Source: Planctomycetota bacterium
GTDB lineage: Bacteria > Planctomycetota > Phycisphaerae > WQYP01
Reading direction: 5' to 3'
NCBI GenBank assembly: GCA_021799715.1
Contig: JAJYZY010000035.1
Location: forward strand, 1,954-20,679
DNA length: 18,726 nucleotides
Made by a program: the position numbers and the translations under genes
Part shown: one piece after another, positions 6,809 to 13,944 of the stretch
Layout of the letters: every line of letters begins with the position of its first letter
How positions within the stretch are numbered: position 1 is the stretch's first letter
Notes under the pieces: model-generated
Databases searched by the model: none
Seen by the model: the letters and a program-made list of their open reading frames with translations, nothing else
What the model was told of the DNA's origin: nothing

Positions 6809-7840
6809 ATGGTAACTTATTGTTTGATGGCGATCGGCGGGTTCGGCGCCATGATTGGCGCGTGTGCTGATGTCCAAAGCGCCAATGCTTCGGCGGCCGA
6901 ATCTCCACAGGTCATTCTTCAACGCCTTGGGATGCGGCCCATTCATGTGCACGATCCATCCCCGATCATTCGGTGCGGCGGCGTGCTATGGATTTTTTCA
7001 ACCGGGCCGGGAATTATTTCCTATCATTCGACGGATATGCGGAACTGGAAACCCGGTCCGCGCGTATTTGCGCAACTACCGGCATGGGCGCATCAGGCGG
7101 TACCGGGCAACCATAATTTTATATGGGCACCGGACGTTATATTTCTGCATGGACGATATTTGCTTTATTACGCGGTTTCCACTTTTGGAGCAAAGCGTTC
7201 AGTCATCGGCTTGGCCACAAATAAAACGCTCAATCCAAAGAGTCCGGAATTTCATTGGATAGACCGGGGTCTGTTGATCGGATCAGACAGGCGGGACAAC
7301 TACAATGCCATTGATCCGGGTGTGATTTGCACCGCGAACGGCAAGCTTTGGATGTCCTTCGGATCGTTTTCATCCGGAATAAAACTCATGGAACTTAATG
7401 CCCGCAACGGCCTGGCCAACGCCGTCCACCGCCGCATTTATTCCCTTGCGTGGCACCGCACCATTGAGGCGTCACAAATTGTCCATTACGGCACATGGTA
7501 CTACCTGTTTGTAAACTGGGGCTATTGCTGCCGGGGTGTTCACAGCACCTACAATATCCGCGTTGGCCGCAGCCACAGTATCACCGGCCCCTATGTGGAT
7601 GCGCGCGGAGTCAACATGCTTAAAGGCGGCGGCACGCTTTTTCTTAATTCCATCGGACCATTCATCGGACCGGGGCAGGCGGGCGTATTTAATAATCATG
7701 GCGTGCTTTATTTCACGTGTCATTTCTACAATGGCCTGCTGCACGGGTATTCGCAGCTAAGCGTGATGCGCATGGTATTTAACAGCAGCGGTTGGCCGAA
7801 GCTTGTACCGTGGCGGACGGATACGCGATCCGGTAAGTAA
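6809..7840 (+). CDS. Glycoside hydrolase family 43, arabinanase-like, exported
   Basis: A 343-residue protein that covers the GH43 five-bladed propeller. The catalytic triad is in place: Asp49 in HDPSPI (base), Asp169 in AIDPGV (pKa modulator) and Glu220 in IEASQI (acid). WAPDV (106-110), YYLFVNWG with CCRG (231-243) and ITGPYVD (258-264) are typical of endo-1,5-alpha-L-arabinanase subfamilies. Residues 1-29 resemble a signal peptide, implying action outside the cytoplasm on arabinan-type pectin side chains. In the usual GPGHAG loop the His is Gln290 (GPGQAG), removing a residue that often binds the structural metal ion. The start is uncertain. ATG 6809 lacks a ribosome site, while a strong GGAGG (6786-6790) would suit CTG 6797, adding MNYR and a positive charge; ATG 6793 is out of frame. 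An AraC regulator follows 163 bases downstream. Confidence 0.9.
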   Translation: MVTYCLMAIGGFGAMIGACADVQSANASAAESPQVILQRLGMRPIHVHDPSPIIRCGGVLWIFSTGPGIISYHSTDMRNWKPGPRVFAQLPAWAHQAVPGNHNFIWAPDVIFLHGRYLLYYAVSTFGAKRSVIGLATNKTLNPKSPEFHWIDRGLLIGSDRRDNYNAIDPGVICTANGKLWMSFGSFSSGIKLMELNARNGLANAVHRRIYSLAWHRTIEASQIVHYGTWYYLFVNWGYCCRGVHSTYNIRVGRSHSITGPYVDARGVNMLKGGGTLFLNSIGPFIGPGQAGVFNNHGVLYFTCHFYNGLLHGYSQLSVMRMVFNSSGWPKLVPWRTDTRSGK

Positions 7841-7862
7841 TAGCCCCCATCCGGGGTCGCGG

Positions 7863-7917
7863 CATTGGCGGGGCCGTCCGTTGGATCCTTGATCGCCGAG
7901 AACCGGCCCCGGCAATG
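7863..7917 (+). terminator. Long hairpin between the GH43 and AraC genes, possible terminator
   Basis: CATTG-G-CGGGGCCG (7863-7876) pairs with CGGCCCCG-G-CAATG (7904-7917). This gives 13 pairs of 14 with a single G-G mismatch, around a 27-base loop. It begins 22 bases after the GH43 stop. A smaller CCCC/GGGG hairpin (7844-7856) lies right at the stop. No T-run follows, so it is not a textbook intrinsic terminator; it may stabilise the 3' end, attenuate read-through into the regulator gene, or be a remnant repetitive palindrome. Confidence 0.4.
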
Positions 7918-8003
7918 GACACGTTGGCACACCCAGCCGCCCCGCCACACCGGGACGAAAGGAAAGAAAACTTGTACCAAATGCGCTAAGGCCGGGAATA
8001 AGA

Positions 8004-8882
8004 ATGACGAACGGCCGGGCCCGCATTAGAATAAGATGGCAGATGGATACATGCACATTGGAACTTAAAATACCCCGTCCGGCGCGAGCTTTGTTTGCGG
8101 GTCTGTTTGTCAGTCCCGGTAACTGGCGGCATCGCGATGACGTGCGCCCGGATTTTGAAATCATATTTGTCCGGCGCGGTGAATTGGCCATGTGGGAGGA
8201 GCAGCGGAAGTTCACAGTACACGCCAATGAGACCCTGCTGCTATGGCCGGACCGCAAGCATGGCGGATTGCAGGTACATGATCGGAGGCTTTCATTTTAC
8301 TGGCTGCATTTTTCCTTATCCGGTTCAGTCGGCAAAGGTGCCACGCTTTCAACACTGCCCCAGGTAGGATCACCCGCCCGCCCGGACCGCCTGCAGGAAC
8401 TTTTCCACCGCTTCCTGTCGGATTTTGGGGCAGGCGATGACTGGAAATCCGGTCCGCTGAACGATCCGCGCGCGGACCTGCTGCTTTTGCAGATTCTGGC
8501 GGAAGCGGCAACGCAACACGGCACGGAGCAATCCATCCATGAACCGGCGCTGGCGCAAAACATCCGCGCTTTTATTGACGCCCATTTCTTTGAACCCATC
8601 GGCCCGGCTGATGTGGTCAAATCGCTGCGGTACAGCGGTGTTTATCTCCGGCAAACATTCCGCCATGCCACGGGCCTTACATTAAGCCAGGCGATACAAA
8701 ATCGCCGCATGCTGGAAGCCCGGCGGTTGCTTCTGGAAACAACGCTTACACTGAAAGAAATTGCATTTCGATGCGGCTTTGATGATGAGGGATATTTCTG
8801 CCGCGTATTTCGAAAAAATGAGGGGGTTAATCCAACCGCATTCCGCAACAGCCGGCTGAAGCTTCCCATTAATGTCATATAA
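8004..8882 (+). CDS. AraC/XylS-family transcriptional regulator
   Basis: A 292-residue protein. Residues 25-105 look like the AraC-type cupin sensor (FAGLFVSPGNWRHRDD, PDFEIIFVRRGEL, ANETLLLWPDRKHGG). A linker follows, then the HTH_18 DNA-binding domain at about 185-285. It has two helix-turn-helix units: GPADVVKSLRYSGVYLRQTF (200-219), then LKEIAFRCGFDDEGYFCRVF (250-269), the latter carrying the family signature. The start at ATG 8004 has a modest GGGA site; ATG 8043 (MDTCTLEL) is an alternative. Placement directly downstream of the GH43 gene on the same strand suggests it senses a sugar and controls that gene (inference). The ligand cannot be read from sequence. The stop codon is seven bases from the end of the convergent PqiA-like gene, with a small palindrome ATGTC-TTA-GACAT (8885-8897) at the junction. 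Confidence 0.95.
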   Translation: MTNGRARIRIRWQMDTCTLELKIPRPARALFAGLFVSPGNWRHRDDVRPDFEIIFVRRGELAMWEEQRKFTVHANETLLLWPDRKHGGLQVHDRRLSFYWLHFSLSGSVGKGATLSTLPQVGSPARPDRLQELFHRFLSDFGAGDDWKSGPLNDPRADLLLLQILAEAATQHGTEQSIHEPALAQNIRAFIDAHFFEPIGPADVVKSLRYSGVYLRQTFRHATGLTLSQAIQNRRMLEARRLLLETTLTLKEIAFRCGFDDEGYFCRVFRKNEGVNPTAFRNSRLKLPINVI

Positions 8883-8889
8883 TCATGTC

Positions 8890-9423
8890 TTAGACATCAG
8901 CCAATGCTCGCCGGGCCTTCGGTGAAACGCGGCGTGCCAGAGAGCGAATATGCACGGTGACCACCAGCGAAAGCAGCACCGCGATCGCAAAGAGATAGAT
9001 GCCGATTTCGGGTGACGCCTTCAAGGCTCCACCCGATTTTGCAATAACCACGATCATGGCCACAACAAATACGTCAAGCATGGACCATCGCCCCAGTATT
9101 TCAAGCCACTTGAAGGCGCGCAATCGCTGATCATCGGTGAATTTTCCCAACCAGAGTATCAGCAGGGTGCAAAGCTTGGCAAAAGGGAAGAATATTGAAA
9201 AAGTCAGCAGGATCAGCCCCAGGCTGTAATGTTGATCCCGAAACAGCCCGATGGTTCCCGACCACATTGAATACTGACTTTTCCAGAACACAAATTTCTT
9301 AATGGATAAGACGGGTAAGCATTGCGCGGTTATCAGAAGTCCCAGCAGAAGAACCAGATACACCAGAATATCCAACCGTTTGGGGTAAAATTCTCGAAGA
9401 GATTTTCGCGCTGCCTGTGCCAA
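8890..9423 (-). CDS. PqiA-like integral membrane protein
   Basis: A 177-residue protein with four hydrophobic segments at about 19-41, 66-93, 111-129 and 138-158. The region GRWSMLDVFVVAMIV (111-125) is the hallmark of the PqiA/YebS family, preceded by the usual MWSGTIGLF and FPFAKL stretches. Canonical PqiA has two such modules; this is a single-module form. Family members pair with MCE proteins (PqiB/YebT) in lipid transport between inner and outer membrane, but no MCE gene is in this window. Translation must start at TTG 9421-9423: an in-frame TAA lies directly before it, and AAGGTG is seven bases upstream. It stands alone, convergent with the AraC gene and divergent from bamA. Confidence 0.9.
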   Translation of the reverse strand: MAQAARKSLREFYPKRLDILVYLVLLLGLLITAQCLPVLSIKKFVFWKSQYSMWSGTIGLFRDQHYSLGLILLTFSIFFPFAKLCTLLILWLGKFTDDQRLRAFKWLEILGRWSMLDVFVVAMIVVIAKSGGALKASPEIGIYLFAIAVLLSLVVTVHIRSLARRVSPKARRALADV

Positions 9424-9542
9424 TTACAATCACCTTGTCCAACCGTTGGAAATAACGTCCCATCTCGGCTTAAAGCCGGAGTTTGATTATAGCCATTGCG
9501 GCCAAGCAACACACGTGGCGCTGAATCATCGTCAAAAGTTAA

Positions 9543-9683
9543 AGCCGGTGGAATTCACAATTCCCACAACTCCGTATAGACTACGCACGCTTCGACAGCA
9601 CCGGGCGCGAACTGATGGCGAACGTTCCGGGGGCGAAGTGGCTTGTGAAAGTGTCGGAGGGGGCCGATGCCGAACTGGACTAA
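9543..9683 (+). pseudogene. Possible gene remnant or short ORF upstream of bamA
   Basis: A 46-codon open stretch bounded by TAA on both sides. Its second half reads IDYARFDSTGRELMANV and then PGAKWLVKVSEGADAELD, with high-GC third positions and balanced composition, so it looks like genuine coding sequence. It has no good start: the only ATG (9615) would give 22 residues. It may be the end of a decayed gene, or a real short peptide. The rest of the 311-base spacer (9424-9735) shows only a small hairpin CGGCT-TAA-AGCCG (9466-9478). I do not recognise the family. Confidence 0.25.
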
Positions 9684-9735
9684 AAGGCAGCGGATCCGGA
9701 AGGCACCCGGCAAAGCTTGGATATGGGAATCATTC

Positions 9736-12222
9736 ATGCAGGCGTACAGACTCAAGCATCAAACAACGCTCGCCGCAATGGCCCGCGCGCGGGGCTATAT
9801 TGCCGCGGCAGCCTGTCTGGCGGTGCTGGCAACTTCCGCACGGATGCAGGCACAGACGGTTTCGACGCCTCGTGCCCCCACAACCGCGCCCGCCGTTGCC
9901 CCCCCGCCTCATCGCCTGCCGACAAAATCACAAACCCCCAGCCCATTTAATGGCTGGCCTGTAAAGAAGGTGGAAATTCTCGGCAATGTGCCCGCCGACC
10001 GCACGCTGATTCAAAACCAGATTCGCGTGCTGCCGGGGTCCGGCTATAACCGCGCCGAGGTCGGGGTGGATGTGCGATCCATCGCGTCGCTGGGCAGATT
10101 TTCCTCCGTGCGGGCTGATGTCATTCCCACCGCTGATCATCAGGTGATCATCCGTTACATTGTAAAAGAGCGACCCGTCATTCGCACCGTGCAGATCGTC
10201 GGCAACCAGCATGTCAAAACGTCGAGCATCTTAAAATCGCTGATGGCCCATCCGGGCGGCGCGGTAGATCCATTTATTTTTCAGACCGACCGACACGATA
10301 TTGTCCGGCTGTATCACAGCAAAGGCTTTCTTTTTGCCCGCGTAAGCGTCAATCAAAAAGATTTATCCGATGGCGTGGTGCAATATCGCATTACCGAGGG
10401 GCCGCGGGTTTATATCAACAAAGTCTCGTTTGTGGGAAACAATTACTACCCGGACTGGTTTCTGCATTTTAAGACCGATGTAACGGCCCGCTGGAAATTA
10501 TTCTGGCTTATTCCAATTCATGACGGCGTTTTGCAGCATTCGGATCTGGAAACGGACCTGGTCACTTTGCGTGATTTATGGCTGAAAAAGGGCTTTTTGG
10601 ATTGCCGCACATCTTATAATTTGAAATACACGCCTGATTTGCATCATGTTCAGGTGCAATATGTGATTCATCCGGGCACACGATATCGGATCGGCCGCGT
10701 TATTTTCAAGGGAAACCATGTATTAACAACCGCCGAATTGATGAAAGATGTTACCATGCCGCCGGGGCATTATTATGACCGGGGGCTGATTGCGGCCACG
10801 CAGCAACGCATCGCCGATATTTACGGCAAGCTCGGCTATATTTACAGCCGCGTGGTACCGTCCTTCGCCTATACGTCCAAACCGGGTTACGTGAACTTGG
10901 TCATACGCATTACCGAAGGGCAGACCTATCGTGTGGGCCGCATTATTATCCGGGGCAACGCGAAGGTGGAAGATCATGTGGTCCGGCGGGAGGTACGGCT
11001 GTATCCCGGCAAACTTTACGATACCACGGCGGTGCGGCGTTCCATATCCCATATACAGGATTTGGGTCTTTTTAATCACGCCAATATCACGCCCATCGGC
11101 AATCAGCCCAACACCCGCAACGCTCTGGTGAATCTGGACCAAGGTCAGACCGCGCAATTTAAGATCGGCGCGGGGGTATCATCCGATGCCGGGCTGATCG
11201 GGCAAGTCAGCGTGACGCAGAAGAATTTTGATATTACCGATACTCCCCATTCCCTTGGTGAACTATTGCGCGGGCAGGCCTTCCAAGGCAACGGACAGTA
11301 TTTTAATATTACACTTGAACCCGGCACGGTGTATCAGTTGTACCGGGTCACATTCGGCGAACCGTATCTGTGGGACAGCCCATACAGCTTCCGCAACAGC
11401 GCCTATTACTTTACCGAATATTACAACACTTATAACATCAACCGACTGGGCGATCGCGTGACGCTTGGCCGCCGACTCACCAATCATCTGGAAGTCACGA
11501 TGGCCTTCCGCTGGGAAGATGTGAACATCAACAACATTACCGATGTCGGCCCGGCCGGGTACGACCCCAATGAACCGGACGCCGCACCGGAGATATTCGC
11601 GCAGGCGGGCTATCATTATTTAAGCAGCATTAAGCCGGCAATTGTATTTAATAATACCAACAGCAGCATTTTCCCCACCCGCGGCGTGGTGGCGGGCGTC
11701 TCCATGGAACAGTTCGGTGCCATGGGCGGAGCCTATACGTTTACCAAATTTGATGTCTTTGGGACCTATTATCATACGCTGTACACCAACCTGTTCGGCC
11801 AGAAGACGGTGTTGATGCTGAAAAATGATTTCGGCTTTATTCCATGGGGGACATCCGTATTTTTTGAGCGGTTTTACGCCGGCGGCATCGGATCTTTACG
11901 CGGTTATACCTATCAGGGCGTTACCCCGCGTGACGGCCCGCTGCAAGACGGCATCGGCGGCAACTTTATGGACGTAGCCACCGCGGAAGTCAATTTTCCT
12001 CTGTACAAGAAGATTCTGCGCGGCGTGGCCTTTGTGGATGCCGGCGATGTTGAACCCAACGTCCATCTCGGCACCACGGTTGTTGATGCCGGAGTCGGCA
12101 TTCGGGTGGTATTGCCCTTCTTCGGGAAGCTGCCGCTGGGCATTGATCTGGCGTATCCGATCCATCATACGCAGAATGATCACATTGAATATATCAGTTT
12201 CGCACTGGGCATTCCGATGTAA
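9736..12222 (+). CDS. bamA: Outer-membrane protein assembly factor BamA
   Basis: An 828-residue protein with a signal peptide (hydrophobic core YIAAAACLAVLATSA, likely cleavage after AQ near residue 40) and a Pro/Thr-rich linker. Five POTRA domains follow at about 75-147, 148-223, 224-315, 316-396 and 397-476, each opening with a V.I.GN-type strand. The 16-strand Omp85 barrel covers about 477-828. The L6 loop motif appears as LRGY (721-724) in GGIGSLRGY. It is the core insertase of the BAM complex and proves an outer membrane. The C-terminus ends FALGIPM rather than the usual terminal aromatic residue. ATG 9736 has a GGGA site; ATG 9667 has a stronger GGAGGGGG site and would add 23 residues before the signal peptide, so either start is possible. 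An unknown exported protein follows 74 bases later, probably in the same operon. Confidence 0.96.
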   Translation: MQAYRLKHQTTLAAMARARGYIAAAACLAVLATSARMQAQTVSTPRAPTTAPAVAPPPHRLPTKSQTPSPFNGWPVKKVEILGNVPADRTLIQNQIRVLPGSGYNRAEVGVDVRSIASLGRFSSVRADVIPTADHQVIIRYIVKERPVIRTVQIVGNQHVKTSSILKSLMAHPGGAVDPFIFQTDRHDIVRLYHSKGFLFARVSVNQKDLSDGVVQYRITEGPRVYINKVSFVGNNYYPDWFLHFKTDVTARWKLFWLIPIHDGVLQHSDLETDLVTLRDLWLKKGFLDCRTSYNLKYTPDLHHVQVQYVIHPGTRYRIGRVIFKGNHVLTTAELMKDVTMPPGHYYDRGLIAATQQRIADIYGKLGYIYSRVVPSFAYTSKPGYVNLVIRITEGQTYRVGRIIIRGNAKVEDHVVRREVRLYPGKLYDTTAVRRSISHIQDLGLFNHANITPIGNQPNTRNALVNLDQGQTAQFKIGAGVSSDAGLIGQVSVTQKNFDITDTPHSLGELLRGQAFQGNGQYFNITLEPGTVYQLYRVTFGEPYLWDSPYSFRNSAYYFTEYYNTYNINRLGDRVTLGRRLTNHLEVTMAFRWEDVNINNITDVGPAGYDPNEPDAAPEIFAQAGYHYLSSIKPAIVFNNTNSSIFPTRGVVAGVSMEQFGAMGGAYTFTKFDVFGTYYHTLYTNLFGQKTVLMLKNDFGFIPWGTSVFFERFYAGGIGSLRGYTYQGVTPRDGPLQDGIGGNFMDVATAEVNFPLYKKILRGVAFVDAGDVEPNVHLGTTVVDAGVGIRVVLPFFGKLPLGIDLAYPIHHTQNDHIEYISFALGIPM

Positions 12223-12296
12223 GGGTTTCCCGGCGAATGATATTTCTGACATTCGATTGACATCGGTCAGCAACGGAACGTGCGAGGTTGATTGCC

Positions 12297-13460
12297 ATGC
12301 CAACACTAAAACGAAAAACAATCAGCGCTTTCATTCCGGTTGTTTTAATTGCCGCACTGCTTGGAGCAAATTCGAATGCTGCTTTGGCCGCCGCTGGAAA
12401 GCCGCCAAGTCTGGCTGTGCTGCCGTTTGTTCCGGCCACGCGCAGCGCCAAAACACTGGCGCAGCGCATGCGGTTTGCCGTGGCAAAAAAATTGTCCCGT
12501 AATGGTCATTACAAGCGTGTGGCGGATCATAATGTCAATATGATGATTGACGCCCTGCAGATACCCTGGACGCCGCCGGTCACTACCGCGGATATTCAAA
12601 CCGTCATTAAGGCGCTGGCGACAGATCAAACCGTCGCCGGCTTTGTGAACGGCCGCCGGCTTACCTTGGAATTGTTTGTCGGCACCAAATTAACCAGAAC
12701 CGTTGCGGACACCATTCCACCCGATAATACCAGTCCGAGATTAACCATTGAGAAGATGCTCACCAATTTGTGCGATGTGCAATTTCATCACGTGCGATCC
12801 TGGCAGATTGATCCGAGTCCGGCATTGGAGAAAATATTCAACAAGCGTCCGAATCTGGTAAAAGATGCCGATTTCGGCGGTGCCGAAATATCTGGGGGCC
12901 GCGCAGCAGATTGGGATGTTTTTCTCTTCAAGCAGGACTACCACCCCATACTGATTTCAAAAAGTGCCGCCAAGACACTCGCCGCCAATCATGCCGCGAT
13001 TGTGCCGCAAAGCGTCGTTTCACCCCATGCCACGGGATTTTGCCTGATGTTGCGCACCAATCTCGCCATTGCCCAAAGCAATGGTCTGGCGTGCGAAAGC
13101 ACATGGATACCGGTAATGCAGGGTGATCGATACCGATTCATCGTGCAATATCATAGCAATGGCCCGAGAATTCGGATATTTATCAATGGCTTTGCCTATC
13201 ATCCTGATCAGTTCAGCAGCGCGGATAATCCGGCAAGCCAACGGCGCGAAATATATCGGTGTCAGGTGTTGCCCGTGGGGAAAAATAACGGCTGGAGCCG
13301 GACGGGTATCGACTTTACGCCGCAATCGATAAAGGCTTTGAGGAAAAAATATCCCATTCGCTGGGTTCGCATCGACTTTTACAGTTATCTCAACGCCGGT
13401 GATGCATTTTTCCGCGATGTAGAACTTAAAAATATTACCGCGCATGGCAAGGCACGCTAA
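12297..13460 (+). CDS. Exported protein with CsgG/TolB-like N-terminal domain and a beta-sandwich-like C-terminus
   Basis: A 387-residue protein. ATG 12297 has GAGG nine bases upstream; TTG 12288 in frame is too close to that site. Residues 1-33 form a signal peptide (FIPVVLIAALLGANSNAALA). The stretch SLAVLPFVPATRSAKTLAQR (38-57), then AVAKKLSRNGHYKRVADHNV (61-80), resembles the strand-helix-strand start of CsgG/FlgO/TolB-like periplasmic domains. Residues 185-380 open with NLVKDADFGGAE and end with aromatic-rich strands (WVRIDFYSYL, FFRDVELKNI). That pattern is typical of carbohydrate-binding or jelly-roll modules in exported proteins. I do not recognise a named family. Following bamA closely on the same strand, it is probably co-expressed and acts in the periplasm or at the outer membrane (inference). 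Confidence 0.8.
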   Translation: MPTLKRKTISAFIPVVLIAALLGANSNAALAAAGKPPSLAVLPFVPATRSAKTLAQRMRFAVAKKLSRNGHYKRVADHNVNMMIDALQIPWTPPVTTADIQTVIKALATDQTVAGFVNGRRLTLELFVGTKLTRTVADTIPPDNTSPRLTIEKMLTNLCDVQFHHVRSWQIDPSPALEKIFNKRPNLVKDADFGGAEISGGRAADWDVFLFKQDYHPILISKSAAKTLAANHAAIVPQSVVSPHATGFCLMLRTNLAIAQSNGLACESTWIPVMQGDRYRFIVQYHSNGPRIRIFINGFAYHPDQFSSADNPASQRREIYRCQVLPVGKNNGWSRTGIDFTPQSIKALRKKYPIRWVRIDFYSYLNAGDAFFRDVELKNITAHGKAR

Positions 13461-13549
13461 AACAGCCCTGCCATTCAGAAGCGCTTTCGCATAGCGGCTC
13501 CGTTGAGGATACGCCACGGCGAGCATTGGAGAAGACGTAACTGTTGACG

Positions 13550-13882
13550 GGGCTTTAACCGCGAAAACCCAGCGTGCTCATGAACGATGAATATAAACAA
13601 GGCAATTCCACCATCATGGCACAGTTCATTGAGCAACCGTGATACCGCCTCATCCGATTGTTGATGGCGCATTAGCTTGATGCGGAAGCGTCAAGTTGGA
13701 TGCGAATTTGCGTTGTCGATTTTCGCCGCAACCCGTGCGGCACCATTGATGCCGATGGTCACGAATGAAGTTGAACTTCGCCTATCACACGCCATTGAGC
13801 ACCCAATCGTGATGCTTCCGCATGACGCTACGGCTGGTACGCATCGTTAATCAACCTTGCGCTACCGGAGGAGAATTTCAAT
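13550..13882 (+). repeat. Dispersed intergenic repeat, copy B
   Basis: This is the second copy of the element at 5990-6282, lying in the 484-base spacer between two convergent genes. The hairpin CTTGATGC-GGAA-GCGTCAAG (13676-13695) differs from copy A by one C-to-T change that keeps pairing as T-G, and the GGAA loop is unchanged. GCCGCA/TGCGGC (13725-13741) is retained with a loop one base shorter. Copy B has extra sequence at about 13770-13829, including an oppositely oriented relative of the first hairpin: CGT-G-ATGC-TTCC-GCAT-G-ACG (13808-13827), with one G-G mismatch. The end block ATCAACCTTGCG and CCGGAGG (13850-13871) matches copy A. I see no gene elsewhere in the spacer (13461-13549, 13883-13944). 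Confidence 0.7.
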
Positions 13883-13944
13883 AACCAACAGCCGAACAAC
13901 GAATGGTTACAAAACGGATCATAAGCCGCACCGCTGGAGAGCGT

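Noticed and set aside
8885..8897. Palindrome ATGTC-TTA-GACAT at the convergent junction of the AraC and PqiA-like genes
   Set aside because: Only five weak pairs and no T-run; too small to call as a bidirectional terminator.
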